Source of the DNA: Torymus aiolomorphi
Lineage: Eukaryota > Arthropoda > Insecta > Hymenoptera > Torymidae
Direction: 5' to 3'
Assembly: GCA_036365515.1 (NCBI GenBank)
Contig: CM070873.1
Span: 265,357,575-265,421,574, forward strand
DNA: 64,000 bases
Shown here: piece by piece, positions 1 to 11,149 of the stretch
Layout: every line of letters starts with the position of its first letter
How positions within the stretch are numbered: the first letter of the stretch is position 1
Translations under genes and position numbers: made by a program
The notes under the pieces: generated by a model
The model's database searches: none
The model's input: only the letters and a program-made list of their open reading frames with translations
What the model was told of the DNA's origin: nothing

Positions 1-70
1 CTAGAGGTATATTTGTAAACAAAGATACTATATCAACTGATAAGAATTTTTCCATCGGTTTTACAGTAAT
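1..70 (+). repeat. 3' end remnant of an I-type LINE
   Basis: The stretch around 31-66 (GAATTTTTCCATCGG, then TTTTACAGT) closely matches 51473-51492, just beyond the coding end of the I-type LINE I2. I infer that the window starts in the 3' tail of another copy of that family. A 14-bp direct duplication (ATAATGGTGGATT-like) follows at 69-96. No coding sequence of this copy is visible. Confidence 0.5.
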
Positions 71-96
71 AATGGTGGATTTATAATGGTGGATTG

Positions 97-485
97 AAGC
101 AGCGGGTAGATAATCAAACAAGGAATAGAAATGGAAAGAACGCATATTTTAGTTTTCCATATATTAGAGGTTTGTCGGAAAGGATTAGAAGGGTTTTTAG
201 TAAACATAATATTCAAGTTTTCTTTAGAAACGATAATAATTTAGAAAGGTTATTTAGTAATTGTAAAGACAAAGATGATAAATGTTTAAAATCGGGAGTA
301 GTTTATAAAATTAATTGTAGGGATTGTAATGGTTGTTATATTGGTCAAACGGGTACATATTTGAAAAAGAGAATATATGAACATCAATATAGTTTACGCA
401 GCTCAAGTTGTACATCGGGTTTGAAAGAACATTGTTTAAATAGTTTACATTCTTTCCATTTTGGGAGTGTGGATATTTGGATTGC
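97..485 (+). pseudogene. Penelope-like retroelement, C-terminal GIY-YIG endonuclease remnant
   Basis: The frame encodes PYIRGLSERIRRVF near residues 23-36, then a GIY-YIG core with VVYKINC, a CxxCxGCYIGQTG block and KKRIYEHQ. This arrangement (PYI.GLSE, YKI.C..C, YIGQT, R..EH) is characteristic of the C-terminal endonuclease of Penelope-like elements, which nicks target DNA for retrotransposition. Only this end survives: the reverse transcriptase that should precede it is missing, there is no ATG at the start, and homology seems to stop near 485 although the frame stays open to 621. The 5'-truncated state is usual for these elements. Alternative: a stand-alone GIY-YIG gene, less likely given the Penelope signature. 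Confidence 0.75.
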
Positions 486-614
486 CTTGGATGCCAGAGA
501 AAAACAAACCAATACAACACCCGTTAATACGGTATGGGGGTTTTCGGATCGTTTTTCAGCCGTCGCGGGTTCGACAAGGAGATGGGAAAGAGATAGCGAA
601 ATACCACATTACAA

Positions 615-980
615 GACATGAAAAAATAAGCAAAATGATTATTTAAATAATTTTTAAATCCAAGTAGTCGGGGAGGCGAGGTCCACGCATATTAGGGAAT
701 TACGTAGACATGCAACAATAAGCAAGACAATTATTTAAACAATTTTTAAACCCAAGTAGGCGGGGGATACGAGATCCACGCATATAACGGAGTTACGTAG
801 ACGTGAGACGTAAGCAAGACGATTATTTGAATAATTTTTAAACCCAAGTAACCGGGGGCGTGAGGTTCACGAATATGAAGGAGTCATGAAGACATGAAAC
901 AATAAGCAAAACGATTATTTAAATAATTTGTAAACCCAAGTAGCCGGGGGACGCGGGGTCCACGCATGTAAGGGAGTCAA
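615..980 (+). repeat. ~92-bp tandem repeat, four copies, forward
   Basis: Units recur at about 656, 749, 842 and 933, each with AAACCCAAGTAG, then CGGGGG, then a CCACGCATAT block and an ACGTAGACRTG block, ending in AATAAGCAAAACGATTATTT. Period is 91-93 bp. The copies differ by scattered substitutions. Unit nature (satellite or internal repeat of an element) is unknown. Confidence 0.85.
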
Positions 981-983
981 GTT

Positions 984-1080
984 AAGAATTTTGGAAATAA
1001 AAGTCTTGCTTACGTCGCACGTCTACGTAACTTCGTAATATGCATGGAACTCGCGTCCCCCGGCTACTTGGGTTTAAATA
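984..1080 (-). repeat. Single inverted copy of the ~92-bp repeat
   Basis: TCTTGCTTACGTCGCACGTC, then CCCCCGGCTACTTGGGTTTA, is the reverse complement of the unit in 615-980, so orientation switches at about 980. Confidence 0.8.
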
Positions 1081-1397
1081 GTACATTATGTAACGAGGGG
1101 CTAAAGTGGCAGATTATTCCCGCAGGTGAGTTCACTGCCCGAGCGAGCGTAGCGAAGCCAGATGTGTTTTTTCGTAGCGGCCACATCCACTGTGGCCATT
1201 TCATAGATTTAAAAAGTTATTTTGTATTAATTTGTTATATAATTTTGTTAGTTTTAACCCAATTCACCATAAAAGTAAAAAATTTTAATATGTTATATTA
1301 TTCTCGCATATGCGGAAATAAAGTACTTTATAGAGGGAATCAGACGCCACTTTTGCGCCGCTTTTCAGGCTATAAAAGGGCCATTATAGTAGAGATG
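1081..1397. other. Unassigned spacer between repeat arms
   Basis: It contains TGCCCGAGCGAGCGTAGCGAAGCC at 1138-1161, a GAGCGAAGC-type motif also seen near 22519 and 23613, and a small GTGGCC hairpin at 1179-1196. An open frame crosses it but has no recognisable domain. I call no gene here. Confidence 0.4.
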
Positions 1398-1399
1398 GG

Positions 1400-1756
1400 A
1401 ATAAAATTATTTAAATAATCGTTTTGCTTATTTTTTCATGTCTACATGACTCCCTTATATGCGTGGACCTTGCATCCCTCGGCTACTTGGGTTTAAAAAT
1501 TATTTAAATAATCGTTTTGCTTATTTGTTCATGTCTACATTACTCCCTTATATGCGTGGATCTCATATCCCCCAACCTACTTGGGCTTAAAAATTATTTA
1601 AATAATCGTGTTGCACTTTTACGTAACTCTTTTACATGCGGGGACCTCACGTCCCCCGTCTACTTGGGTTTAGAAATAATGTTAATAATTGTCTCGCTTA
1701 GTTTCGCACATCTACGTAACTCCGTTGTATGTGTGGACCTCGCATCACCCGCGTAC
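1400..1756 (-). repeat. ~92-bp tandem repeat, about four copies, inverted
   Basis: TACTTGGGTTTAAAAAT recurs at 1484, 1578 and 1661 (spacings 94 and 83 bp; the shorter unit has a deletion), with CGTTTTGCTTATTT and CTACRTNACTCC blocks between. This arm mirrors the forward array at 615-980. Together they form a large imperfect inverted repeat with ~420 bp between the arms. Confidence 0.85.
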
Positions 1757-2110
1757 TCGTGCACTCGCCGTTTGAACGCGCGCGCTATATTCATACCGCT
1801 AAAGCCGCTCGAGCGCTCAATCCATCAACATAGGAAACGCCACTGCCAACTTTTCTCCCCTATCCGTGTACGATTGACTGAGCGGCCGGTTCTGCGGCTA
1901 TGTTGCCCTAAGGTCACGCGGCTCACCGGGAGCTCTCTTGAATTCCCGATGGCCAGTCCGGGCCTGCATCGCGGGGCCCCTATCAGCGCGGGGCCCGGCG
2001 CGGCTGCTCCTCTCATCCTGCCCTAAGACCAGCGCTGGTTCTCGCCGCAATTTCTCACATGAATCCCATATTGCTCCCATGTGGGCTTTTTCAGTAGGTT
2101 TGTAAGTTAA
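1757..2110. other. GC-rich island, no gene recognised
   Basis: A sharp rise in GC against the AT-rich surroundings, with GGGGCCCC at 1975-1982, GGGGCCCGGCGCGG at 1991-2004 and several CG-rich blocks. Open frames on both strands lack recognisable domains and probably reflect composition. It could be the body of an unknown element or a promoter-type CpG region. Confidence 0.35.
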
Positions 2111-2186
2111 AAAATATTGATTGGAACATTTTTTACACATTCTTTAATATCACGTTACATGAGAGTAACACTGGGAGTCAAAGGGT

Positions 2187-2313
2187 TAAGGAAATTATAA
2201 GCAATCTAGCGTAAGAAAATGATTAAAAATTTGTCTTCATTTTAAGCGATTCAATGGATTGTATTTTTAACCATTTTCTTACGCTATCTTTGATTACTTA
2301 TAATTTCCTCAAA
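2187..2313. repeat. Small foldback (~127 bp)
   Basis: AGGAAATTATAAGCAATC and AGCGTAAGAAAATGATTAAAA on the left are matched by the reverse complement of the right arm with a few differences and a 4-bp indel. This is a MITE-sized hairpin. Target duplication not resolved. Confidence 0.7.
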
Positions 2314-3099
2314 AATAAATATTTTTTAAACAAATCAGAGCTTCAATTTTAGCTTTTACCTTCTACTTTTATAATTTTTTTCCTCGTTTTCGTATCTTAA
2401 ATACTTGCAATGTGACAGTCAATAAAAGAGACATCATTTTTTAGCGAAATAGGGGATATTTGAGATGAGATTGACCATATCTCAAGAAAAAGGGCCCATT
2501 TGACGGACATGTGAGCACTGCATAGACTTTATTCTGAGATACCAGAAATCGACTCTCAAATGCCCGCGAAAATCCGGTTCCCGGAGGGTGTGCACTCTCC
2601 TTGTTAGCAGGATCTGATTTTATACAAAAATGTTAAATGCAAAAGTTATAGATAACATTAAAACACAACTTTTTTTCAATGAAGTGGGTTATCGTGATTT
2701 TAAAATGGGTTCACTATTTAATTTTTATGTCATAAATTATTAAAATATAATAATGTAAGAACACACGGATATGAAAGGCAAATACTTTCTGAGCCGAATA
2801 AAACTATTGAGATAAAAAATTGTTAATCGAACACATAGATATTGTTCAATAAGTAAAAAAGTTACTTTCGCTATTTGCCAACATTTTATTTTTCATTCGA
2901 TTTTAATGTTTAACGTCTCATGTTACTTCTTAAACATTTGTCTACATCCAGGCTCATATTATGGAATAATTAATATATACAAAGCAACATGTAATTGTTT
3001 ACAGTTTAAACACAATAAAATAGAATAACGTAAGTCTTTATAAACGATTTTTCGATTATAAGTAATACCTTTTCTATGATCGTTATTACAGATCTTTTA
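2314..3099. other. AT-rich non-coding stretch
   Basis: No long frame, RNA gene or clear repeat was recognised. Since GTPBP1 runs leftward off 14382, this may be GTPBP1 intron or sequence downstream of the gene. Confidence 0.3.
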
Positions 3100-3103
3100 T
3101 TAA

Positions 3104-3440
3104 GGGAGTGTAGAATATCGACCTCTATTATGCGACCTACCGTACCGGCCGGGCAGTAGTAATTCGTTATAACTCAATTGTTACTACGATTAACGACTTA
3201 TCCAAATTCGCTTGCCCTCCGTAATATAATTATCTATCATTCTGCAAAGTGTTGAGTCAAAATTTCAAGGACACCTTTAAATTTTGATTCAAAACTTTGC
3301 AGAATGATAGATAATTACATTACGGAGGGTAAGCGAATTTGGATAAGTCGTTAATTGTAGTAACAATCGAGTTATAACGAATTACTGCTGTCCGGCCGGT
3401 ACGGTGGGTCGCATAATAGAGGTCGATATCCTACACCCCC
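3104..3440. mobile_element. TTAA-flanked foldback element, 337 bp
   Basis: Near-perfect inverted repeat arms (~150 bp each) begin GGGAGTGTAGAATATCGACC on the left and read GGGGGTGTAGGATATCGACC as the reverse complement of the right end. Exact TTAA lies on both sides (3100-3103, 3441-3444). TTAA target choice is known for piggyBac and Kolobok transposases. The element is non-coding, so it would be mobilised in trans. Confidence 0.85.
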
Positions 3441-3479
3441 TTAAGATTATAAAAAAGAATTGATTTTTATTATATTGTC

Positions 3480-3815
3480 TCTAGAGGACGTATTGGGCAC
3501 TGTATTCGGTGCACAGTATTAGGTCCGAAACCACAATGACTATAGGATACAGTAATCGGTTAAAAAGATCGGTAACCAGGGCACAGTAACTGATTTTCTG
3601 GGGTCGTTAGAGCACAGTAACTGGCTCCGAAACGCTTTTTTTATTATTTTAATTTCTCAGAAAATATTTAATATTCCGATTTAAAAAAAATTATTGTTTG
3701 TAAAAGAAGTATTAATTAAACTATGATTTAATAATTTCATAAAGGTCTATCTGAGTTATTCAAATTTTCTATGAGAGCTAAATCTCTGAACTTGGACAAC
3801 AGGGCACAGTAATTG
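3480..3815. repeat. Degenerate GCACAGTAA-type repeats
   Basis: GGCACTGTATTCGG, GCACAGTATTAGG, ATACAGTAATCGG, GGCACAGTAACTG, GCACAGTAACTGG and GGCACAGTAATTG recur irregularly between 3497 and 3815. Spacing is uneven, about 30-50 bp in the first part. Nature unknown; no gene lies here. Confidence 0.5.
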
Positions 3816-3825
3816 ACACACTTAT

Positions 3826-4084
3826 CCTAGTGGGAGAAGATTGGAACTCGGAGGCCTGGAGACCCGGAGACTTGAAATGTTATTATAATGTAAATTATTA
3901 TTATATATTATTTTTATGTAAAAAGGACCTAGTGGGGGAAGATCGGAACTTGAAAGCCCGGAGATCCAGAGATTTCAAATGTTAATATATTGTAGATGTA
4001 GATTATTATTATTATTATTACATATTATTTTTATATAAAAAGGACCTAGTGGGGGAAGATTGGAACTTGGAAGCCCGAAGATCT
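3826..4084 (+). repeat. ~100-117-bp tandem repeat, two and a half copies
   Basis: Units start at 3826, 3928 and 4045 with CCTAGTGGGRGAAGATYGGAAC, then an AGCCC.GAGA block and an AT-rich tail. The third unit is cut at 4084 by the 10.2-kb element and resumes at 14291 with AGACCCAGAGATTTTAAATG. The intact second unit is therefore a paralogous empty site for that insertion. Confidence 0.85.
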
Positions 4085-4769
4085 GGGGTCTTATTACGAA
4101 GCCAACTCACCAGCGAGATGTGAGTTAGGGAGAACGTACTGAAAATAGGGATGTGCGCATGCGCGAGCGCAATGTTTTTTAGATTTGCTAGTACTTTTTC
4201 GGTGAGATAAACCATGTGAGTTGAGTGAGACGGTGAGTTGAGTGAGAACTCCTTTCCTATCGTTCTTTTTTTCTCACTTGATAGGAGTCGATGAGTTGCA
4301 TGAAATGAGACAGGAGTTGGTGAGTTGCAAATTAAATGAGTTCTCTTAAAATATTTTCGAGCGAAATTCAAAATTTATCCGTACGAATCGTATTTAACTA
4401 TTTTTAAGTTTAGATATTGACATATTTTAAGAAAGATCTTAATATTATTATTAATATTAATATTATTGTTGCGTAATTTATTTATTATTTATTTATTTAT
4501 TTCCAGAAAATATTTACATTACATTATTATATACGAAATATACATAAGTAAGTAAATCCTACTGAGGCAAATATTATTGCCTGTGTATAGATCTGGTACA
4601 CAGAAAACTTACAAACTAAAAAATTATTACAAACTACAAAATTCTTAAAAAACTATATAATGGTATGTGCGTAGTGTTTGTTAACATCGATAAAATCCAT
4701 TGTAGTACATAAATAACAGTTAAATAATTTGTTAGATATATTGGTTAAGATTTAATTATTATTTTGAAA

Positions 4770-7641
4770 TTATATTGCATCTTTTACTATAAACATTTTT
4801 AATTTTTTCTTCATTAATTGTCTACTTAAATTCATAACTTTGAGATCCTTAGATAGCCCATTAAAGACCCTTATAGCTTCATTGTAGCTATTTTTATCAC
4901 TAATTCTTTTATCACATTTAGGTAATTGAATTGTTTTGTTTCTGGTCTTGCTCGCACTGTTTATATATTTATTTCTTAATGTAGAATAATGTAAGGATAT
5001 TGACTCTAACTGGAATAATTTTTTTATTTCAAGAGGTGGATTAGTTTGAGAGAATTTATTTTTATTTATGATTTTCAATATTTTGTTTTGTGTTGATTGT
5101 ATTAGTTTCATATTATTATCGTACGCACCACCCCAGGCAATTACCCCATAATTGATTAGACTATGAAAGAAAGCATAATATATTATCATTAATGTTTTTG
5201 TATCCATCATATTTTTTATCTTGGCAAAGACAAAAATTAGGTATTTGGTTTTTTTAATGATATATCTTATATGCTTATCCCATTTCATATTGTAGTCGAA
5301 ATACAGCCCTAAGTATTTATGACTTTCAACTCTTTTTATTAATTGCGTTCCTATTTTGATGTTTAGTGTGCCAGGTACACTATCACAGTAGTTTCCGAGA
5401 GTCATATAGACCGTTTTATCTATATTTAGCGACAGTTTATTTTGTGCAAGCCACTTGGCCACATGATTAAGGTAAGCACACATTTTTTCCTGAGCTGAGG
5501 ACCACATGTTATCACTTGATATGATAACCGTGTCATCAGCATAGGACATGATTGTGTCATTTTGCATACTTCCTAGTAAGTCATTGACATAAAGTATAAA
5601 AAGTAATGGTCCTAATATAGTTCCTTGGGAACACCCGTGGTAAATTCTTTATATTCACTTTTACAGTCTTGAATTTTTACTCTTTGCCGCCTATCTGTGA
5701 GATAGCTAGTCATCAGTTTTAAGGCACTACCCCTTACTCCATATCGTTCAAGCTTATCTAAAAGAACTCTATGATTAACAGTGTCAAATGCTTTGGCTAG
5801 GTCTAGAAAAGCAACAATTATTGGTTTACTTTTATCTAAGTTTTCGTATATGATATTTGATATATAATTTAATGCGTCAGTAGTTCCCCTATTTTTAACG
5901 AAGCCGTATTGTTTTTCTGATATTATGTTATGTTTTTCAAAAAAGTGGTATAATCTATTATAAATTATTTTTTCAAAAATTTTTGCAATGTTCGATATTA
6001 AAGAGATTGGTCTGTAATTATTGATATTAGATTTTTCACCAGCCTTGTAGATAGGGACTACCTCAGCATTTTTGAGCGCGTCAGGCCAGATAGATTTCAC
6101 AATACATAAATTGAAGATATATTCTAAGGGCACACATATATATTCAGAGAGAATTTTCAATGATTTAGTGTTAATATTGTCTACACCTCCAGATTTATTT
6201 TTCAATGTATTGATTATTTTGTATATCTCAGCAAAATCTGTCGGACGAAAGAAAATAGATTCAGGATTCCTATCTGGAAGTTTCAGGTTATTATTATTTA
6301 TATTAGCAAATTGAGCACTCAAATTTGGTCCTATTTTACAAAAATAGGTGTTCATAGCATTTGCTATATCAGTTTTATTTTCGATTTTTTGATTGCTATC
6401 GTATATATATTTTATTGGATTATCATGCACACTATTTCTCCCTAATTTAGTTTTAATTATGTTCCATAATTCCCTAGAGTTTCCGCTATTTCGTTTTACC
6501 ATTTCCTTTTCATATTTAAATTTTGCTTCTTTAATAACTTTGTTCAATATCTTAGTGTAATTTGTATACTCTTTTTTAGGGATTCAGAAGTGGGATTGTT
6601 TTTCCATAAGATATACAGTGTCTCTTTAGTAGTACACGAGACTATAATAGCACTAGTAATCCAATTTTTTCTCGGAAGTTTATTTTTAAATTGTTTTTTG
6701 GTAGTGGACGCATCAATACAATTATTTATCATGTCTATTAATGCGTTAACTGCAAGATTAGGATCCTGCATAGACAATATTGAGTACCAGTTTGAATTAT
6801 TTGCAACATGTTTTAACTTGTTGTAATTAATTGATTTCATATTGAATTTGTTCGGCTGATTTATTTCTAATTTATCTATAGTTATAAATAATGGGTAGTG
6901 ATCATTAAATGGATTCGTTATTTTAAATGAATTAATATTTATATTTTTAGTTTTTATATAGAAATTGTCGATGCAGGTACCTCTTTTATTATCAGATGAA
7001 GGCCTTGTTATTCCAGTAAAGCATGGCGTAAATTTATATTCCAAGAGATCATTTAAAAATTCTTGTGTTATAAGGTTATCTGTTGAGCCAGTCTTACTAA
7101 AATTTTCGTCTAATATATCAATGTTAAAATCCCCGATTATACAATGGTTCTTAGTATTTAATTGATCTCTTAGGAATTTTTTCAGGCTATGTACAAATTC
7201 ATACTTTTTTATATTGTGTGATCTATAGATCGCTGAGATTCTTACAGTTTCGGTGCCAATTAATTTTATAACCGAGCTTAAGATACGTATGTTGTCGACC
7301 ACTATAATTTCTGTGTGTTCAGATAGTTCATCCTTTATATACATCATAACTCCATCTGCTTTATTCATTTTACTCTCACTATAGTAACTTTTGTAACCTG
7401 ATATGTTGTACAATGGAGTATATTGCACATTCCAAGATTCAGTACATATAATGACACTTGGTCTTACGGCTAAACATTCAATAAAAGTTTCAAGTTTTTC
7501 AAAGTTTTGTTTTACACTTCTAATATTTACACATAAAATCAAATTTTTACCTTTATCGATACTTTTATTGAGTGTTTGTACATTACCAAAAGCTTGTTCT
7601 TTTTGTGAGATAACTTCAAAATTTAGTTGTTGTTGATCCAT
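4770..7641 (-). pseudogene. LINE J1 ORF2: APE endonuclease and reverse transcriptase, two frameshifts
   Basis: The ATG is at 7641, two bases after the ORF1 stop (TGA AC ATG). The N-terminal ~250 residues are an APE-type endonuclease: TESWN, then DFNID, with the DHYP block near residue 245. The reverse transcriptase follows, with NYRPISLISN, DLAKAFDTVNH, the GVPQG block and SYADD. No RNase H domain is visible. The first break lies in an A-run near 6580 (one extra base), just before KVIKEAKFKYE. The second is near 5625, inside the GVPQG region, where one C appears lost. All catalytic motifs remain readable when the three frames are considered separately. The encoded enzyme nicks DNA and reverse-transcribes the element RNA at the target. 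Confidence 0.9.
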
Positions 7642-7643
7642 GT

Positions 7644-9203
7644 TCAAAATCCAGAAAGTTCAGAAGTTGCTGAGTCTGTTGGGTAATAAATTTGTGATAT
7701 GGTTCTGTTTAAATTTATTGGTGAGGTTGTGGCCGATAAATTACCAGCTGATGTTGCCGGACTGATAAAAATTCTACTTTGTCTTCTTGGTGTCGTTACG
7801 ACCGGTGATTTACCGGCAGCTGTATCAGTGTTTTGTAACTGTGATTGAAACTTTACTTTACCTACATATTTTGGAATGTGCGGTCTCACTGGATAATCTG
7901 TTTCAGCAATTAACTTCTTTATCTTGTGCAACATAACCTCGCATTTTTCGGTATCATTTACCACGTGTTTAGTATTATAATTTGTTTTATATTGATGATT
8001 ACTGTACATACAATTAACACAATTGTGTTCGTTTGGGGTAGTACAGTTGATTGTGTTATGTTTTCCAGCACAATGTAGGCAGATCTTCGTATTCTTACAC
8101 TTTTTACCACTATGACCAAATCGACCACAGTTAAAACACGGGGTTAAATTCAAGTCATCGAATGCTCTGCAATTTTGATAACCAATATGAACTCTATATT
8201 TATTACTCACAATTTGATTATATACTTCCGCTGGTGTTTCAATTAATATAGTGTTAATTTTTGTTTTAATGTTTTCAAATATATGTAACACTTTGCATTT
8301 GCTGTTTAGGTGTTTGAAGTTCCTTTTGTTAATATCTTGCTCTATTTCTTTAATCTCCATGTCTTCAAAATTGTCGAAGCCTGTTATTTTCATCTTGGGA
8401 TTTTTAATAGATTCTCTTGTTATTTTGTAGTAGGCAGAATACTTTTGTTTTAGGATATTCTCAGTTTGTATCAAACTCTCCTCATTTATAAAGCTTATTA
8501 TTGCTTCATCTTTATTCTTGATTTTTATACTTTTTGCTTGTATAGATGAATTTTTATTTATATAGTGAGCTATATATGGTTTTATATCTGGCACATATAT
8601 TCCTTTATTATCATTCTGTACTCTTTTCACTATTAGTTTTTGTATCTTCTTTTCTAATTGCTTATCACTTACTACCACTTCTGCAAATGTTTTTTTGTTT
8701 TTGGTATAGTTTTCTTTGTCTAAAATTTGGTTTAGCATGAGATTATTATTGTGTACTTCTGTACTTATTTGTTTTAATAGATTTTTTTCTTCTTCAGGAA
8801 AACTTGTCAATTCTTGATTTCCCTTGATTTCCTTAGCTTTTATTAGTAGCAATTCTTCTTCAGCTTGTTTTAATTTTTGTTCTGTCTGTGCATTGGTTTT
8901 TATTAGTATTTCGTTCCTTGTCATTATCAGATCATTTTGGTTTCTCAGATTTTCTAGTTCCCTCCGTAGTAGCACTACTGCAACACGTGGGTCTTTAGAG
9001 GTTATATCCTCTATATTATGTTCTTCACATATTATTTCTATGGCAGATAAGTAGTTTTGTGTTCTTTTTCTGTTATAATCACTTTTATGGTAGACATTGT
9101 TACACACTACACATATCACAACTCCCACTGGCGTCCCGGGATGACATTTGTAATAAATTTCTGGCGGAGGGGTCTGCTTAAGCAGCACACCCTCGTCCGC
9201 CAT
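7644..9203 (-). CDS. LINE J1 ORF1: gag-like RNA-binding protein
   Basis: A 519-residue open frame. Near residues 16-44 there is a CHPG..VVICVVC..VYH cysteine/histidine cluster resembling a zinc-binding finger. A charged coiled-coil-like region follows at ~75-150. From ~360 come three zinc knuckles: CFNCGRFGHSGKKC, CLHCAGKHNTINC and a CVNCMYSNHQYKTN variant. ORF1 proteins of this group bind element RNA and form the ribonucleoprotein. The frame is intact, unlike ORF2 next to it, so in principle it could be translated. The start is the first ATG of the frame; the CATCTTGACTTG just upstream shows no promoter. J2 carries a related ORF1. Confidence 0.88.
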   Translation of the reverse strand: MADEGVLLKQTPPPEIYYKCHPGTPVGVVICVVCNNVYHKSDYNRKRTQNYLSAIEIICEEHNIEDITSKDPRVAVVLLRRELENLRNQNDLIMTRNEILIKTNAQTEQKLKQAEEELLLIKAKEIKGNQELTSFPEEEKNLLKQISTEVHNNNLMLNQILDKENYTKNKKTFAEVVVSDKQLEKKIQKLIVKRVQNDNKGIYVPDIKPYIAHYINKNSSIQAKSIKIKNKDEAIISFINEESLIQTENILKQKYSAYYKITRESIKNPKMKITGFDNFEDMEIKEIEQDINKRNFKHLNSKCKVLHIFENIKTKINTILIETPAEVYNQIVSNKYRVHIGYQNCRAFDDLNLTPCFNCGRFGHSGKKCKNTKICLHCAGKHNTINCTTPNEHNCVNCMYSNHQYKTNYNTKHVVNDTEKCEVMLHKIKKLIAETDYPVRPHIPKYVGKVKFQSQLQNTDTAAGKSPVVTTPRRQSRIFISPATSAGNLSATTSPINLNRTISQIYYPTDSATSELSGF

Positions 9204-9230
9204 CTTGACTTGAATGTAATTATGTAATTA

Positions 9231-9835
9231 TTTAATTGATAATTATTATAATTATAATTTTACCCTAATAATAAATTAATATGACTTTTGTATTAATTTC
9301 GTTAAGATTAAAATATTTATTTAATATGATTAATGGGTATGATATATTAGTACGTTTTATAAAATTCTAGTATTAAAAGTGACCTAAATTGTTACATGTA
9401 TAAGTTGAATCATCTGTAATTTATTAGGAAACTGAAGACGCGATGTCCCCATTAAAGAGAAAAGCACGCAGAAATATCACAAAAAGCGTGTCTTAAGCAG
9501 AGATAGGCAATTGTTCGTTCGCAAATTTTTTTTTTCGAATAAACATTTTAGTTTAGGAAATATTATATACAAATGAGATAATTTGTGTTATAAAAACGTT
9601 TCGTATAAAAACTAGACCCTTAGACTTGTTTTGAAAAATATTCAAAAAATTATTCGTCGAATGCTTTTTTCGAATATTTTTTCAAAAGTCTCATTATATT
9701 AATTAATTTCTAACACATCCACCGGTGACAGAAATTACATATAAAAATGAGAATGCTGATAAGATATTATGTATAAGCACAGCCTGCATTTATAGTTGAT
9801 AATTAGTTAATAAATTGCAAATAATATTCGAGAGG
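9231..9835. other. AT-rich non-coding stretch
   Basis: It may include the J1 5' UTR and body sequence of the 10.2-kb element. The block 9500-9680 is rich in TTCGAATA / ATTCG. No coding capacity or RNA gene seen. Confidence 0.3.
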
Positions 9836-9839
9836 AGGG

Positions 9840-10160
9840 TCATGTAAAAACGAGAGTTATGCGTGCAACAGTAAGCGAGTCGATTAATTGAAAAATTCTT
9901 AAACCCATAATAATATAGCCTAGGATCGCGAGATCTACGTAAAAAAATTGAGGTAAACCAAAACAGCCGGAGGACGGGAGCCTTTAAGACTTTTTGAAAG
10001 AATTGACTTGCTTACTGACGTTCATCTGCGTAAGAACTCCCTTTTTTGCATGGATTCCGCGTCCCAGCCCTACGCTATTTATTTATTTATTTATTTAAGT
10101 TTAAAAATTTTTTAAATAAAAAACTCGCTTACTGTCGTGCGTCTGCGTAACTAATTCCTT
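9840..10160. repeat. Dispersed inverted copies of the ~92-bp repeat family
   Basis: CAACAGTAAGCGAGTCGATT then CTTAAACCCATAATAAT at 9867-9920 and, in the other orientation, GACTTGCTTACTGACG (10004) and ACTCGCTTACTGTCG (10122) with CGTCTGCGTAACT resemble the units at 615-1756. This places the same family inside the 10.2-kb element. An ATTT run at 10076-10098 interrupts it. Confidence 0.6.
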
Positions 10161-10161
10161 T

Positions 10162-10369
10162 CTTCACAGGAGAATGATGAATTACGAATGATGAATTATG
10201 CCCGATGGAAAAAATTTTGTTGTCTGATATCTACTAAATTTGTAGTCAGTGCGGTCAAAGAAGAACACCGAAGGTAAACCAGTGACTATAAATTTAGTAG
10301 ATGTAGGATAACAACATTTTTTTCATTGGGTATAATTCATCATTCGTAATTCATCATTATCCTATGAAG
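10162..10369. mobile_element. Foldback MITE, ~208 bp
   Basis: The arms begin CTTCACAGGAGAATGATGAA on the left and CTTCATAGGATAATGATGAA as the reverse complement on the right, and include a direct GATGAATTA(C/T)GAATGATGAATTAT doublet. Arms are ~85 bp. An ACTACAAATTTAGTAGAT-type hairpin lies towards the centre. Target duplication not resolved. Confidence 0.75.
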
Positions 10370-10405
10370 GCAAGCCGTAAACGAGTAACGTTCATCTTTA
10401 GTCTT

Positions 10406-10925
10406 TACCCTAGCGGAAATATTTTTGTTCGAAAAAGTTAAAAACTGTTAGTAAGAGTTAAAAACTGTTCAAAAATGTTATAAAATGTAGGATTTTGGAC
10501 GTTAGTAATTGTTTATAACTATTTCTAACAGTTTTTAACTGTTCGAAATAGTTATAATAATAGTTAAATTAATTACAAATTATTAATTAATAATTATTAC
10601 TATTGTTAATTAGTTAATAATAGTTTAATCTATTACAAATTATTAATTCGTCTTAAATATCATTCAAAATATCATTCGTTTAATTAATTATTATTATTAT
10701 TATTTGTTAATAATAATTCATTACAAATTATTAATTCATTTTGAATATCATTCAAAAATTTTTTAAACTGTTTCAAACTGTTTCAAACTCCTAAAGACTA
10801 TTTGTAAATCTGTCAAAAATCCTACATTTTGTAATATTTATAAAGAGTTTTAAACAGTTACAAACAGTTTTAAGTAATTTTCAACAGTTATTAAGTGTTA
10901 TTAATATTTACAATTTACGACAGGG
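10406..10925. mobile_element. Foldback with degenerate AACTGTT-type internal repeats (copy 1)
   Basis: Ends read TACCCTAGCGGAAAT (left) and TACCCTGTCGTAAAT (reverse complement of right). The interior has loosely periodic runs of GTTAAAAACTGTT, GTTTATAACTATT and similar, and a paired ATGTAGGATTTT / AAAATCCTACAT. The terminal CCC..GCGGAAAT and the internal style match 15748-16377. Confidence 0.6.
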
Positions 10926-11149
10926 TACAAAGAGTAATAATGATGGGTCTATCAAGCTGCAATAACAAAGTCAGCGTAATCAAAAAACACACATCCTATA
11001 ATTTTTAACTCATTTTTAGCTAATTAATTACCACTAGCAATAATTAATAACCACTGCCGATCGACCGTTAACACCTGTGACGCTATCTTGACTTTTAAGC
11101 TGGCTTAGCATTGCGATCACGACCGTAGTTTTTGAGATACAGAATCCAT

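Larger units (their letters stand above)
4475..9230 (-). mobile_element. LINE J1 (Jockey/CR1-type non-LTR retrotransposon), near full length
   Basis: On the minus strand: ORF1 (gag-like), ORF2 (endonuclease plus reverse transcriptase), a 3' UTR, and an (AAAT)n tail at 4475-4503. A second copy, J2, lies at 52221-56126 on the same strand and shares the CCAGA sequence next to the tail. The 5' boundary is uncertain: I place it just upstream of the ORF1 start. Two frameshifts in ORF2 make this copy inactive. Target duplications could not be fixed by eye in the AT-rich flanks. Confidence 0.85.

Noticed and set aside
1517..2026. 169-residue frame across the repeat array and GC-rich island
   Set aside because: Its first half is just the ~92-bp tandem repeat translated; no domain or start context.
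10168..10363. CRISPR-like or riboswitch reading of the inverted repeat
   Set aside because: Only one pair of arms, no spacers, and a eukaryotic setting; it is a foldback MITE.
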